Shown one piece after another: positions 23,322 through 32,629 of a DNA stretch of 64,000 nt (position 1 is the first letter of the stretch; every line of letters begins with the position of its first letter). A program made the position numbers and the translations under genes. A model generated the notes under the pieces. The model was not told the origin of the DNA. It made no database searches and worked only from the letters and a program-made list of their open reading frames with translations. Source of the DNA: Kocuria rosea (GTDB lineage: Bacteria > Actinomycetota > Actinomycetes > Actinomycetales > Micrococcaceae); NCBI RefSeq assembly GCF_023715525.1, contig NZ_JAMBOG010000011.1, forward strand, positions 1 to 64,000, given 5' to 3'.

Positions 23322-24608
23322 CTAATCCTGCGGGGCCTCGACGGGCTCCACGAGGTAAGCCTCGGAGAAGTCCAGCTCCCAAACCGCGCCGCCGCCGAGG
23401 GCGCCGAGGGGGTTCCGCGGTCCCGCCGCGAGGCCCTCGGCCGGGGCCACGCTGTTGACCGCGGCGTAGACGTGCCGGCCGTCGGAGGCCAGGCCGGCCG
23501 GCAGCGGGACGTCGACCGCGTACCGCTCGGCGTCCTCCGCGTGCCGGTCCAGGACCAGCACCTGGCCCGGTGCCTCCCCGGCGGCCGGCGGCGCCTCGTC
23601 CGCCGGGGTCTGCCCCGGAGGCATGGGCGGGGTGGGCCCGAACAGCTGCGAGACGAAGAGGTGGCCGCCGTCCACCGCCACGCCGGTCACCGCGGTGAAC
23701 CCGTCCCAGCGCGTCAGCTCGGTGCCGTCCGCGGCGAACTGCACGACCGAGGCCTCCCCCGGGCGCACCGATCCCAGCCCGCCGACGTAGATGTTGCCGT
23801 CCTGGTCCGCGGCCAGGGACGTGGGCACGAACTCGGGAGGTCCTTCCGGGTCGTCCGCCCCGCCGGGCAGCCCGGTGGTCGGCCAGCTCGCGAAGACGCT
23901 CACCTCGTACGCGGGCGGGGCGTCCTCGGTCGCCGTGGAGAAGTCCGGCTCGACCTTCCACACGGCGTTCGCCCCGGCGTCCGCCACGAGCGCGTAGCCG
24001 TCCGGGGACTCCTCCGTGTCCTCGTCCACGTAGAGCACCGCGTACGGATTGGAGTCGATCTGCGCGCCGTCGGGGTTGAGCTGCTCCTCGGCCGCCTGGA
24101 GATCGGCGTAGGCCAGGACGGAGGTGACGTCGGAGGCCTCCTGGACGGCCACCAGCAGGGACCCGCCGCGCGCCTCGGGCACGGCGGGGTCGAACCGGGC
24201 GGGGTCGTAGCCGGCGACGATGTGCTGCCCCTCCACGTCCGTGGTGTCCGCGCCGGCGGGCCCTTCCGCGAAGGACCCGTCCGGGCCCGCGACGGAGAGC
24301 AGTCCCTCGGCGGCGGAGGACGCCGTGGGCGTCTCCCCGTCCGGGTCCTCGACGAGCGTGACCGCGCCGGTCGGGCCCACGCAGCGCCCTTCCGTGACGC
24401 ACTCCGGTCCGCCCCGGCCGGCCTCGGCCACGACCAGCGACTCCCCGTCCTGGTCCCAGTTCAGCTGCCGCGGGTTGTCCAGCCCCTCGGCGACCACCCG
24501 CGGACCGGGCGGCTCGTGGTCCCCCTGCGCGACGGCCACCGGCAGCGGTCCCGCCAGTGCCACGGCCACCGTCGCAGCACCTGCTCCGAGTCGTCTCATG
24601 TCCCGCAC
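23322..24608 (-). CDS. Secreted ScyD/ScyE-family protein
   Basis: 428 residues with a signal peptide (MRDMRRLGAGAATVAVALAG…, cut after VAQG near 29). The body is a beta-propeller-like protein of the ScyD/ScyE type: NPRQLNWDQDGESLVVAEAGRGGPEC near the N-terminus, DSNPYAVLYVDE, VADAGANAVWKV, and FVPTSLAADQDGNIYVGGLG. ScyD/ScyE are named after the cyanobacterial scytonemin locus, but relatives in actinobacteria have no known function; I do not assign one. ATG 24599 is an alternative start inside the signal peptide. It stands alone; 189 bases separate it from ispE. Confidence 0.8.
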   Translation of the reverse strand: MRDMRRLGAGAATVAVALAGPLPVAVAQGDHEPPGPRVVAEGLDNPRQLNWDQDGESLVVAEAGRGGPECVTEGRCVGPTGAVTLVEDPDGETPTASSAAEGLLSVAGPDGSFAEGPAGADTTDVEGQHIVAGYDPARFDPAVPEARGGSLLVAVQEASDVTSVLAYADLQAAEEQLNPDGAQIDSNPYAVLYVDEDTEESPDGYALVADAGANAVWKVEPDFSTATEDAPPAYEVSVFASWPTTGLPGGADDPEGPPEFVPTSLAADQDGNIYVGGLGSVRPGEASVVQFAADGTELTRWDGFTAVTGVAVDGGHLFVSQLFGPTPPMPPGQTPADEAPPAAGEAPGQVLVLDRHAEDAERYAVDVPLPAGLASDGRHVYAAVNSVAPAEGLAAGPRNPLGALGGGAVWELDFSEAYLVEPVEAPQD

Positions 24609-24797
24609 CCCCGGTCGACGTCGTCGCGCGCCTGCCGTGCGACAGCCCCAGGCTAGGACCGGCGCCGCAGGTCCGCCCAGCCACGACTGCGAACCGTGAC
24701 CGGCTCGTCACCTACCCGCGGGTACCCGACGGGCGGGGTCACCGCCGGCCCGGGACACGCTCCCGCGACCCGCGCGCCGGACCCGTCCGGGCCCGGC

Positions 24798-25751
24798 TCA
24801 GGGACCGGGGACGCGCACCGCCAGAGCGGGCGCTCCCCGCTCCCGGAGCCGTTGCGCAAGCGCCTCGGCCGACGCCGCGTCGGCCAGCAGGTGGGCGACC
24901 GTGGGCCCGGAGCCGGAGACGAGGCTCGCCGCAGCACCGGCCGCGGGGCCCTCGGCCAGGGCCGCGGCCAGGTGCGGGGCCATCGACAGCGCGGCCGGCT
25001 GCAGGTCGTTGCGCAGCAGCGGGGCCAGGTCCTGCGCGGTCCCGTCCGACAGCGCCCGCTCGAGCCCGCACGGCAGCGCGGGCGCGGGCACGTCCTCGTG
25101 CTCGCGCAGCCGGTCCAGCTCGGCGTAGACCGCGGGGGTGGACAGCCCTGCGGTGCCGGCGACGAGCACCAGGTGCACACCGGCGCCGGTCCGCACGGGC
25201 CGCAGCTGCGCGCCGGTGCCGGTGCCGACGGCGGCCCCGCCCACCAGGGCGAAGGGCACGTCCGCGCCGAGGCCGGCGGCCAGGTCGAGCAGGGCGTCGT
25301 CGTCGAGCGCGGGCCGGCCCGCGACGCGGGCCGCGAGCCGGTTGACGGCCACGAGCGCCGCGGCGGCGTCGGCCGAGCCCCCGCCCATGCCGCCGGCCAC
25401 GGGGACGGCCTTGTCGATCTGCAGGTGCAGCCCGCCGGGCAGCGCAGGGAAGCGCTCCAGCACGGCGCGGGCCGCGCGCACCGCGAGGTTGGACCCGTCG
25501 GTGGGGACCGCGTCCAGGCAGAACGTGCCGGCCGCGATCTGCTGGTCGACGAGCGAGCCCGGGACCGCGGCGACGCCCACGGCGATGCCGGTGCCGCGGG
25601 TCGGGGTGGCGGTGACGGTCTCGGCCGTGCTCACGGCGCAGTAGAGGCTCGCGACGTCGTGGTAGCCGTCCGGGCGCCGCGGGCCGGCGGCGAAGAACAG
25701 GTTGACCTTGCCGGGGGCGGAGGCCTGCTCGGCCAGCGTCAGGGTGCTCAT
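24798..25751 (-). CDS. ispE: 4-diphosphocytidyl-2-C-methyl-D-erythritol kinase
   Basis: 317 residues, GHMP kinase fold; phosphorylates CDP-methylerythritol in the MEP isoprenoid pathway. Seen are the substrate loop [20 protein letters not shown] (about 12-31) and the ATP loop [14 protein letters not shown]. The C-terminal [11 protein letters not shown] is the usual third motif. ATG 25751 overlaps the rsmA stop (ATGA, 25748-25751), the common rsmA-ispE pairing, so translation is coupled. Confidence 0.95.
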   Translation of the reverse strand: MSTLTLAEQASAPGKVNLFFAAGPRRPDGYHDVASLYCAVSTAETVTATPTRGTGIAVGVAAVPGSLVDQQIAAGTFCLDAVPTDGSNLAVRAARAVLERFPALPGGLHLQIDKAVPVAGGMGGGSADAAAALVAVNRLAARVAGRPALDDDALLDLAAGLGADVPFALVGGAAVGTGTGAQLRPVRTGAGVHLVLVAGTAGLSTPAVYAELDRLREHEDVPAPALPCGLERALSDGTAQDLAPLLRNDLQPAALSMAPHLAAALAEGPAAGAAASLVSGSGPTVAHLLADAASAEALAQRLRERGAPALAVRVPGP

Positions 25752-26644
25752 GCGCCCCGGACCCCCGCGCTCAGCCCGGCCGCCGCGCCGGCCTGCGCGA
25801 TGCGGGCGAACTCGTGGACGTCGAGCTTCTCGCCCCGCTCCCCCGGGTCGATGCCGGCCGCGGCCAGCAGCTCGCCCGCCGCCGCGGCGGAGCCCGCCCA
25901 GCCCGCGAGCGCGGCGCGCAGCGTCTTGCGCCGCTGCGCGAAGGCGGCGTCGACCACGGCGAAGACGAGGTTGCGGTCGACGTCGGCGACCGGCCGGTCC
26001 CGGCGCACGAAGCGCACGAGCCCGGAGGCGATCTGCGGGGCCGGCCAGAACACGTTCTTGCCGATCGTCCCGGCCTTCGTGACCTCGGCGTACCAGGAGG
26101 CCTTGACCGACGGGACGCCGTAGACCTTGGAGCCGGGCCCCGCGGCGAGGCGGTCGGCGACCTCCTCCTGCACCATGACGAGCCCGTGGCCGATCGAGTC
26201 GAAGCGGCCCAGCAGGTGCAGCAGCACCGGCACGGCCACGTTGTACGGCAGGTTGGCCACCAGGGCGGTGGGCCGGGCCGGGAGCTCCTCGACGCGCAGG
26301 GCGTCCTGCTCCACGACGCTCAGGTGCGCGGCCTGCTCCGGGCGGAAGCGCTCGACCGTGTGCGGGAGCTGCCGGGCCAGGGGCGGGTCGATCTCCACAG
26401 CGACGACCCGCTCGGCGGCGTCCAGCAGGCCGAGGGTCAGCGAGCCGAGGCCGGGGCCGACCTCGAGCACCGTCTCCGCCGGGCCCAGGTCCGCGGCCGC
26501 GACGATCCGGCGGATCGTGTTGGGGTCGATCACGAAGTTCTGCCCCAGCGTCTTGGTCGGCCGGATGCCGAGCTGCTCGGCGAGCGCGCGGATCTCGGCG
26601 GGTCCGAGCAGCGGGCGGGCGGCGGGGTCGGTGTCATCTGTCAC
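25748..26644 (-). CDS. rsmA: 16S rRNA (A1518/A1519-N6)-dimethyltransferase
   Basis: 298 residues; the KsgA enzyme that dimethylates two adenines near the 3' end of 16S rRNA late in 30S assembly. Seen are [14 protein letters not shown], the SAM loop [10 protein letters not shown], and the catalytic NLPYNV. I chose GTG 26644 because family proteins begin about 20 residues before GQNF; no ATG is in frame nearby, and the ribosome-binding site is weak. First gene of a pair with ispE. Upstream DNA carries a long palindrome. Confidence 0.94.
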   Translation of the reverse strand: MTDDTDPAARPLLGPAEIRALAEQLGIRPTKTLGQNFVIDPNTIRRIVAAADLGPAETVLEVGPGLGSLTLGLLDAAERVVAVEIDPPLARQLPHTVERFRPEQAAHLSVVEQDALRVEELPARPTALVANLPYNVAVPVLLHLLGRFDSIGHGLVMVQEEVADRLAAGPGSKVYGVPSVKASWYAEVTKAGTIGKNVFWPAPQIASGLVRFVRRDRPVADVDRNLVFAVVDAAFAQRRKTLRAALAGWAGSAAAAGELLAAAGIDPGERGEKLDVHEFARIAQAGAAAGLSAGVRGA

Positions 26645-26868
26645 CGGGTCATCGTATCGGCCCGCTCCGGCGGCCCCGCCCGGCCCCTCGCCCGCCGAAC
26701 CCCCATGCTTCCGCGTTCTCTGCTGCCGGGCCCCCACATCCCGGCGCCCCCTGGTGCCGAGCCCCCACAGTGGCTTCATCTCCCCAGAAGCGATCGTGGG
26801 GAGATGAAGCGGCCGTGGGGGCTCGGCAACAAGGGAAGGCGCCGGAGGACATGGGACGCCGGCGCGCC
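26645..26868. other. Intergenic region containing a long palindrome
   Basis: 224 bases between tatD and rsmA, both leftward. It holds repeated C-tract phrases (gccgaaccccc, gggcccccac) and the large inverted repeat at 26756-26827. It must also contain the rsmA promoter. No gene. Confidence 0.5.
26756..26827. repeat. Long inverted repeat (copy B)
   Basis: Two 31-base arms (26756-26786 and 26797-26827) pair except for four central bases (agtg against ggcc). The loop is 10 bases and includes cgatcg. The hairpin may end transcription of tatD, but no T-run follows on that side. The arm layout and tip resemble the palindrome at 20787-20859. Confidence 0.75.
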
Positions 26869-27882
26869 TTAAAACTTCCCGTACACCGCGGCGGTGTTGG
26901 CCCAGATCCGCTCGCACAGCGGCTCGAGGTCCTGCTCGAGGATCCCGGCCATCCCCCGCACCGTCCAGTTGACCACGTAGCTGGCGTTGGGCCGGCCCCG
27001 GTACGGGTGGGGGGTCAAAAACGGGGCGTCGGTCTCCACGAGCACCAGCTCTGGGCGGGCGACCCGCAGCGCGGCCTTGAGGTCGTGGCTGTTCTTGAAC
27101 GTGACCGTCCCGGAGAAGGACATGTACCAGCCGTGCTCGTTGCAGGTGCGGGCGAGCTCGGCGTCGCCGGAGAAGCAGTGGAAGACGGTGCGCTCGGGCG
27201 CGCCCTCCTGGAGCAGCACGGCGACGACGTCGGCGTGCGCGTCCCGGTCGTGGATCTGCAGGGCCTTGCCGGTCTCCTGCGCGAAGCGGATGTGCTCGCG
27301 GAAGGAGCGCTTCTGGTGCTCCCGTCCCTGCTCCTCCGTGCGGTAGTAGTCGAGGCCGGTCTCCCCGAAGGCCCGCACCCGCTCGTGCTCCCCCAGCGCC
27401 CGGATCTCGGCGAGCGCCTCGTCGAGGGTCCCGGCGGCGGCCAGTTTCGGGGCCTCGTTGGGGTGCAGGGCCACGGCCGCCAGCACCCGGGGGTCGGCTT
27501 GGGCGGCGGCCACGGCGAAGCGCGAGGACGGCACGTCGCAGCCGACCTGCACCACCCCGGCCACCCCGGCGAGCGCGGCGGCGTCCACGGCGTCGCGCAC
27601 CGAGACCGTCACCTGCCCGTCCTGCAGGTCCAGGTGGGTGTGGTTGTCGGCCACCGGGTGCGGCAGGGCCGGCGGCGCGGGCGGGTAGGCGAGGTTGCGG
27701 CGGCGACCGTCGTCGGCCTGGGCCGCACGGCGCCGGGTGCCCTCGCCGTCGGGGAGGTCCTCGGGCAGGGCGTAGCGCTCGGCCTCGTAGGCGGGCGGGA
27801 CGTCGCCGGGGCGCTGGGCGGGGCGGTCGGCGGGGTCCGGCCACAGGGAGGCGGCCAGGCGGGTGGCGTTCGGGTCGGTCAT
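26869..27882 (-). CDS. tatD: TatD-family metal-dependent DNase
   Basis: 337 residues; TatD enzymes are metal-dependent 3'-5' nucleases (D-aminoacyl deacylase-like barrel). Metal ligands are in DNHTHLD (HxH), [17 protein letters not shown] (H), FHCFSG (H) and ETDAPFL (D). I chose ATG 27882 because the frame upstream is antisense to the MoxR gene. Compared with the family (about 260) it has an extra N-terminal segment of about 70 residues rich in Pro, Glu and Arg, probably disordered. It diverges from moxR with 112 bases between. Confidence 0.92.
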   Translation of the reverse strand: MTDPNATRLAASLWPDPADRPAQRPGDVPPAYEAERYALPEDLPDGEGTRRRAAQADDGRRRNLAYPPAPPALPHPVADNHTHLDLQDGQVTVSVRDAVDAAALAGVAGVVQVGCDVPSSRFAVAAAQADPRVLAAVALHPNEAPKLAAAGTLDEALAEIRALGEHERVRAFGETGLDYYRTEEQGREHQKRSFREHIRFAQETGKALQIHDRDAHADVVAVLLQEGAPERTVFHCFSGDAELARTCNEHGWYMSFSGTVTFKNSHDLKAALRVARPELVLVETDAPFLTPHPYRGRPNASYVVNWTVRGMAGILEQDLEPLCERIWANTAAVYGKF

Positions 27883-27994
27883 GGGGAGGCAACCTCGGGG
27901 AGTTCGGAGGGGACGCGGTCTCGCCTCCAATCTACGAGACGGGCGGGGCCACATACTGTGGGAGACAAGTGCCGACGAGGAAGCCGAGGAGCCC

Positions 27995-28945
27995 ATGGAG
28001 TCCTTCCCGCAGTACACGCAGGCGATCCTGGACCGGATCAACGCCGTGATCGACGGCAAGCCCGAAGCGGCGCGCACCGCCCTGACGGTGCTGCTGGCCG
28101 GCGGGCACCTGCTCGTGGAGGACGTCCCCGGCGTGGGCAAGACGATGCTGGCCCGCACGCTGGCCACGGCGATCGGCGGGTCCGTCACCCGCATCCAGTT
28201 CACCCCCGACCTCCTCCCCACGGACATCACGGGGGTCTCGGTCTACGACCAGGCCCGGCGGGAGTTCGAGTTCAAGCCCGGCCCGGTGTTCGCCAACGTC
28301 GTCATCGGCGACGAGATCAACCGGGCCTCCGCCAAGACCCAGTCCGCGCTGCTGGAGTGCATGGCCGAGGGGCAGGTCACCGCCGACGGCACGACCCACC
28401 GCCTGGGCGCCCCGTTCATGGTCGTGGCGACGCAGAACCCGGTCGAGATGGACGGCACCTTCCCCCTGCCGGAGGCGCAGCGGGACCGGTTCACCGCGCG
28501 CATCTCGATGGGCTACCCGGACACGGCCGCCGAGATGACGATGCTCGCCGACCACGGCGGCGGGTCCCCGCTCGCGGGCCTGCGCCCGGTCGTGGCCGTG
28601 GAGGACGCCGCCCGCCTCGTCGAGCACGTCCGCGGGATCCACGTCTCCGACGCCGTGCGGTCCTACGTCGTGGCGCTGGGCCAGGCCACCCGGTCCCACC
28701 CGCAGATCCGCCTGGGCGCCAGCCCCCGGGCCCTGCTCCAGCTCCAGGCTACCGCCCGGGCCGAGGCCGCCCTGAGCGGGCGCGAGTACGTCCTGCCCGA
28801 CGACGTCCGCGCGGTCGCCGTGCCGGTGCTGGCGCACCGGCTGATCCTGGACCGCCGGGCCGGCACCGACTCCGCGGAGCAGCTGGTGCGCGCGGTGCTC
28901 GAGGACGTCCGCGTCCCGGCCGAGCACGCCCGGCGCGGCCGATGA
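27995..28945 (+). CDS. MoxR-family AAA+ ATPase
   Basis: 316 residues; MoxR ATPases act as chaperones or activators for partner proteins encoded next to them. Walker A is EDVPGVGKTM, Walker B is VIGDEINRAS, sensor 1 is VATQNPVE, and the MoxR lid phrase GTFPLPEAQRDRF is present. ATG 27995 follows GAGGAG. Its stop overlaps the next gene's start (ATGA, 28942-28945). First gene of the moxR-DUF58-transglutaminase operon common in bacteria, whose physiological role in actinobacteria is poorly known. Confidence 0.94.
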   Translation: MESFPQYTQAILDRINAVIDGKPEAARTALTVLLAGGHLLVEDVPGVGKTMLARTLATAIGGSVTRIQFTPDLLPTDITGVSVYDQARREFEFKPGPVFANVVIGDEINRASAKTQSALLECMAEGQVTADGTTHRLGAPFMVVATQNPVEMDGTFPLPEAQRDRFTARISMGYPDTAAEMTMLADHGGGSPLAGLRPVVAVEDAARLVEHVRGIHVSDAVRSYVVALGQATRSHPQIRLGASPRALLQLQATARAEAALSGREYVLPDDVRAVAVPVLAHRLILDRRAGTDSAEQLVRAVLEDVRVPAEHARRGR

Positions 28946-30318
28946 GCCGCGCCCACGGGCGCGCCGGGCGGACCCGGGAGGGCGCCGGCGCCGCGGGCGA
29001 GCGGGAGGAGCAGCCCGTCGACTCCCGCGCCCGGTTCACGGGCCGGGGCTGGGCGTTCCTCGCGGCGGGCGGGCTGGCGCTGCTCGCGGCCACCTGGCTG
29101 GGGCGCAAGGACGTCCTGGCGCTGGCCCTGTTCCTCGGCGGGACCCCGCTGTTCGCCGCATTGTCCCTCTACGTCGTCAAACCCCGCGTGCTGCTCAAGC
29201 GCACCGTGGACCCGGCGCTCGTGACGGCCGGAGACTCCGCGGTGGTGCGCCTGCGCGTGCGGCACCGGGCCCGGGGCGGCAGGCCGGCGCCCGGGGCGGT
29301 CACCGTGCATGAGAGCGTGCCCGGGCCCCTGGGCGGGGACCGGGAGCTGACCGTCGGCACCGGCGGGAAGCCCGCCGCCTACACCGTCCGCCCGCGCCGG
29401 CGCGGGGTGTGGGCGCTGGGCCCGGCGACCGTGCGGGTCGCCGACCCGTTCGGCCTGGCCACGGAGCTGCTCAACGCCTCCGAGCGGACCTCCCTGCACG
29501 TGGCCCCGGAGGCCGTGCCGCTGCCCGAGACCGCCGCCGAGCGGCTCCGGGAGCGCGGCGGGGACCCGTCCCGCACGGCGATGCCGCAGCCGGGGCCGGA
29601 CAACGTGACGATCCGCGAGTACCGCCACGGCGACCCGGTGCGCCGGGTGCACTGGGCCGCCTCGGCCAAGCACGGGCAGCTGATGGTCCGCCAGGAGGAC
29701 CCCCGCAGCACCCGCCGGCTGAGCCTGGTGTTGGACCTCGACGAGCGCTCCTGGCCGGGCGAGCGGCTGTGGGCCGGCGTGCTGCCGAGCACGGCCGGGT
29801 TCGAGTGGGCCGTCTCCTTCACCGCCGCCGTCCTGGAGCACCTGACCCGGCGGGAGACCGCCGTGCACGCCCTCGACGGCCACGGCCGGCCGCTGCCCCG
29901 CGGCGGCGCGGACGACGGCGGCACCCGCCCGCCCGGCGCCGGCACCGCCCTCGTCACCGACGACGCCGCGGAGGACGCCCGGCACGGGCTGGCCCGCGTG
30001 CGGCCCCTGCCCGCCCCCGCCCGACAGTCCCCGGACGCCGCGGACCCGCTGGCCGAGCGGTTCGAGCGCGACGGGCTGGTCCACCCGGTGCTGCTGGTCT
30101 CCGGGGAGCTGGACCGGGCCGGCGCGCAGCGGGTGGTGCGGGCCGCGCAGCGGGCCGGCACCGGCAGCGCGGTGCTGGTCGCCGACCCGGACCGGGCCCC
30201 CGGCGGCGCCGCGGTGCTCGAGGCCGCGGGGTGGTCCGTGCTCGTCGTCCCCGCCACGGCGGCGCCCGAGGACGCGTGGGCGGGCCTCGGCGCCCGGACC
30301 GCCGGAGCCGCCCGGTGA
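28942..30318 (+). CDS. DUF58 membrane-anchored protein
   Basis: 458 residues; two N-terminal membrane segments (about 36-52 and 58-76) follow a charged lead. The DUF58 part has RRGVWALGPATVRVADPFGL and the hallmark YRHGDPVRRVHWAASAKHG near 230-248. DUF58 domains are often linked to a vWA-like fold and work with the MoxR ATPase; the reaction is unknown. It overlaps moxR by four bases and the next gene by four bases (GTGA, 30315-30318), so the three are tightly coupled. Confidence 0.9.
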   Translation: MSRAHGRAGRTREGAGAAGEREEQPVDSRARFTGRGWAFLAAGGLALLAATWLGRKDVLALALFLGGTPLFAALSLYVVKPRVLLKRTVDPALVTAGDSAVVRLRVRHRARGGRPAPGAVTVHESVPGPLGGDRELTVGTGGKPAAYTVRPRRRGVWALGPATVRVADPFGLATELLNASERTSLHVAPEAVPLPETAAERLRERGGDPSRTAMPQPGPDNVTIREYRHGDPVRRVHWAASAKHGQLMVRQEDPRSTRRLSLVLDLDERSWPGERLWAGVLPSTAGFEWAVSFTAAVLEHLTRRETAVHALDGHGRPLPRGGADDGGTRPPGAGTALVTDDAAEDARHGLARVRPLPAPARQSPDAADPLAERFERDGLVHPVLLVSGELDRAGAQRVVRAAQRAGTGSAVLVADPDRAPGGAAVLEAAGWSVLVVPATAAPEDAWAGLGARTAGAAR

Positions 30319-32600
30319 GGCCCCCGGCGGGGGGCGTGCTCGGCCTCGCCGCGACGGTGCTGACCACGGTCGTCCTGTCCCTCGTCGCCCTGGCCGGCGT
30401 CCTCGACGGCACGGCGTGGCTGCCGGGGGCCCTGCTGGCCGCACTCGCCGTCGTCGCCGCCACCGCGGTCTCCCGGGCGGTGGGCCTGCCGCCCGTGCTG
30501 GCGCCCCTGTTCGGCGCCGGGGCGCTCGTGCTCCTGCTCACCGTGCTGTTCCTGCGGGAACCGGCGCTGCTGGGCTTCGTGCCCACCCCCGGCGGCCTCG
30601 CCGCCGCGGAGGCGCTGTGGCACGACGCCGCCGGCGCCGTGCGGGAGCGCCCCGCCCCGTATCCCGCCGGACGGGCGCTGTCGTTCGTGGCGGCCCTGGG
30701 CACGGGGCTCGTGGCGCTGCTCGTCGACGTCCTGCTGGTGGGCCTGCGCCTGCCCGCGATCGCCGGGGCCGGCGTCCTCGCCGTCCTGGTGGTCCCGGCC
30801 CTCGTGCTGCCGCACAGCGTGGGCCCGGCCGGGACGGCGGCCGCCGCGCTCGCAGCGCTGGTGCTGCTCGGGGGCGGGCGGCGCTGGGGCGCGGTGCGGG
30901 AGCCGCCCACGGCGGCGGCCCCCGGCAGCTGGCCCCGGGCGCTCGTGGTGGTCGCCGGGGTGCTGGCCGTGACCGTCCTGGTCCCCGGCGTGGTGCCGGG
31001 CTTCGTCAACGGCGCCTTCCCGCAGGGCAGCGGGCTGGCCGGCGAGCGCGCCGCGGGCGTGGGGCCGCTGCGCGCGGTGGGCCAGGACCTGCGCTCGGGA
31101 GAGCAGGCCCCCCGGCTCGAGTACACGACGGCCTCGGGCGAGCCCGAGCTGCTGCGGGTGCTCAGCCTCGAGGACTTCACCGGGGACGAGTGGTTCCCCG
31201 CCGCCGAGGACCTCGAGGAGGGCCTCGACGGGCTCGGCGCGACGCCGCTGAACCCCGTGGGCCCGGGTGAGCAGCGGACCGCGGCGGTGACGCTGCGGAA
31301 CTGGTCCGAGCGGTGGCTCCCCCTCCCCTGGGTCCCCGTGGCCGTGACCGGGCTGGGCGGGGACGGCTGGTCGTGGAGCCCCCGGGACCTCGCCGTGCAC
31401 GCGGACGACGTCCCGGAGCCGGGCACCGCCTACGAGGTCCGCTCCGTGGCGCCCGCGCCCACGGCCGCGCAGCTGCGCGCGGCCCCCGCGGCGCCGGCCG
31501 GCGAGCCGCTGGACCCGTTCCGGGCGCTGCCGGAGGACACCCCGGCCGCCCTGCGGGACGCCGCGCACCGGCACGCCGGCAGCGCCGCCACGGCCTTCGA
31601 CCAGGCCCTCGCCCTGCAGGAGTGGCTGCGCTCGGACGAGTTCCGCTACGACGTGGACACCCCGGTGGCGCAGGGCTACGACGCCGGCGGGATGAGCGCC
31701 CTGGAGCGGTTCCTGCAGGAGCGGGCCGGCTACGCCGGGCACTTCGCCCCCGCGATGGCCGTCATGGCGCGCGAGCTGGGCATCCCCGCCCGCGTGGCGG
31801 TCGGCTACCTGCCGCCCGCCCAGGACGCGGCCGTCGACCCGTTCGCCCGGCCCGGGGCGGACACCCCGGTGCCGGTGCGGCCCCGGGACGCCCACGCGTG
31901 GCCGGAGCTGTGGTTCGAGGGCGCAGGTTGGGTGCGCTTCGAGCCGACCCCCGGCACCGGCGAGGTCCCCGGCTACGCCGCGCAGACCCCGGCCGAGGAG
32001 CCGACCGAGGAGCCGACGGGCACGGCCCCGCCCACCGCCGAACCGACGCAGAGCCCCTCCGACGACCCCACGAGCACGCAGACCAGCAGCCCCGAACCGG
32101 CCGTCACCGGGGCACCGACCGAGGAGGCCGCACCCCCCGGGGACCCCGAGGACGGTCCGCGCGCCTGGCTGCCCTGGGCCGCCGCCGCTCTGGCCGCAGC
32201 GCTGCTCGCCCTGCTCCTGGCGCTGCCGCGCCTCGTGCGGGACCGACGGCGAGCCCGGCGGCTGCGGCGGCTCGCCGACCCCTCCGCCGCCCCCGGGGAC
32301 CGGGCGCTCGCGGGCTGGGCGGAGGTCGAGGACCTCGCGGCCGACCACGGCCTCGCCCGGGCCGCGGCGGAAACGCCGCGCACCTTCGTGGCCCGGCTCG
32401 CCCACGCCGTGCCGCCGGCGGGCGAGTCCCTGCGGCGGCTGGGGGACGACGCCGAGCGGGCGCTCTACGCCGCGCCGGGGACCGCGTGGTCGCCCGGGTC
32501 CGGGCCCGGGGACCTCGCGGCGCTGCGCGCCGGACTGGCGCAGCGCCCCGGTGCCCGGCGCGCCCGCTGGCTCCCGCGCTCGGTGCTGCGCGGCCGGTGA
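30315..32600 (+). CDS. DUF3488/transglutaminase-like membrane protein lacking the catalytic Cys
   Basis: 761 residues: about five to six N-terminal membrane segments (DUF3488, residues 1-230), an outer transglutaminase-like domain (about 390-560), an acidic Pro/Thr/Glu linker (about 553-615), one membrane segment near 620-640, and a cytoplasmic tail. Most relatives read GYC-x-HF at the nucleophile; here the codons at 31729-31743 read Y-A-G-H-F, so the Cys position is Ala (GCC). The His region (DAHAWPELWFEG) and FEPTPG end are kept. The protein may be a non-catalytic binding module. Start GTG 30315 overlaps the DUF58 stop. It is the last gene of the moxR operon. Confidence 0.9.
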   Translation: MRPPAGGVLGLAATVLTTVVLSLVALAGVLDGTAWLPGALLAALAVVAATAVSRAVGLPPVLAPLFGAGALVLLLTVLFLREPALLGFVPTPGGLAAAEALWHDAAGAVRERPAPYPAGRALSFVAALGTGLVALLVDVLLVGLRLPAIAGAGVLAVLVVPALVLPHSVGPAGTAAAALAALVLLGGGRRWGAVREPPTAAAPGSWPRALVVVAGVLAVTVLVPGVVPGFVNGAFPQGSGLAGERAAGVGPLRAVGQDLRSGEQAPRLEYTTASGEPELLRVLSLEDFTGDEWFPAAEDLEEGLDGLGATPLNPVGPGEQRTAAVTLRNWSERWLPLPWVPVAVTGLGGDGWSWSPRDLAVHADDVPEPGTAYEVRSVAPAPTAAQLRAAPAAPAGEPLDPFRALPEDTPAALRDAAHRHAGSAATAFDQALALQEWLRSDEFRYDVDTPVAQGYDAGGMSALERFLQERAGYAGHFAPAMAVMARELGIPARVAVGYLPPAQDAAVDPFARPGADTPVPVRPRDAHAWPELWFEGAGWVRFEPTPGTGEVPGYAAQTPAEEPTEEPTGTAPPTAEPTQSPSDDPTSTQTSSPEPAVTGAPTEEAAPPGDPEDGPRAWLPWAAAALAAALLALLLALPRLVRDRRRARRLRRLADPSAAPGDRALAGWAEVEDLAADHGLARAAAETPRTFVARLAHAVPPAGESLRRLGDDAERALYAAPGTAWSPGSGPGDLAALRAGLAQRPGARRARWLPRSVLRGR

Positions 32601-32629
32601 TCCAGGGCGGACGGTCCGGGGCGGACGGG

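Noticed and set aside
29379-32405. 1008-residue minus-strand frame opposite DUF58 and the transglutaminase-like gene
   Set aside because: Antisense shadow of coupled genes with clear family motifs; low-complexity Gly/Arg/Pro content and no start signal.
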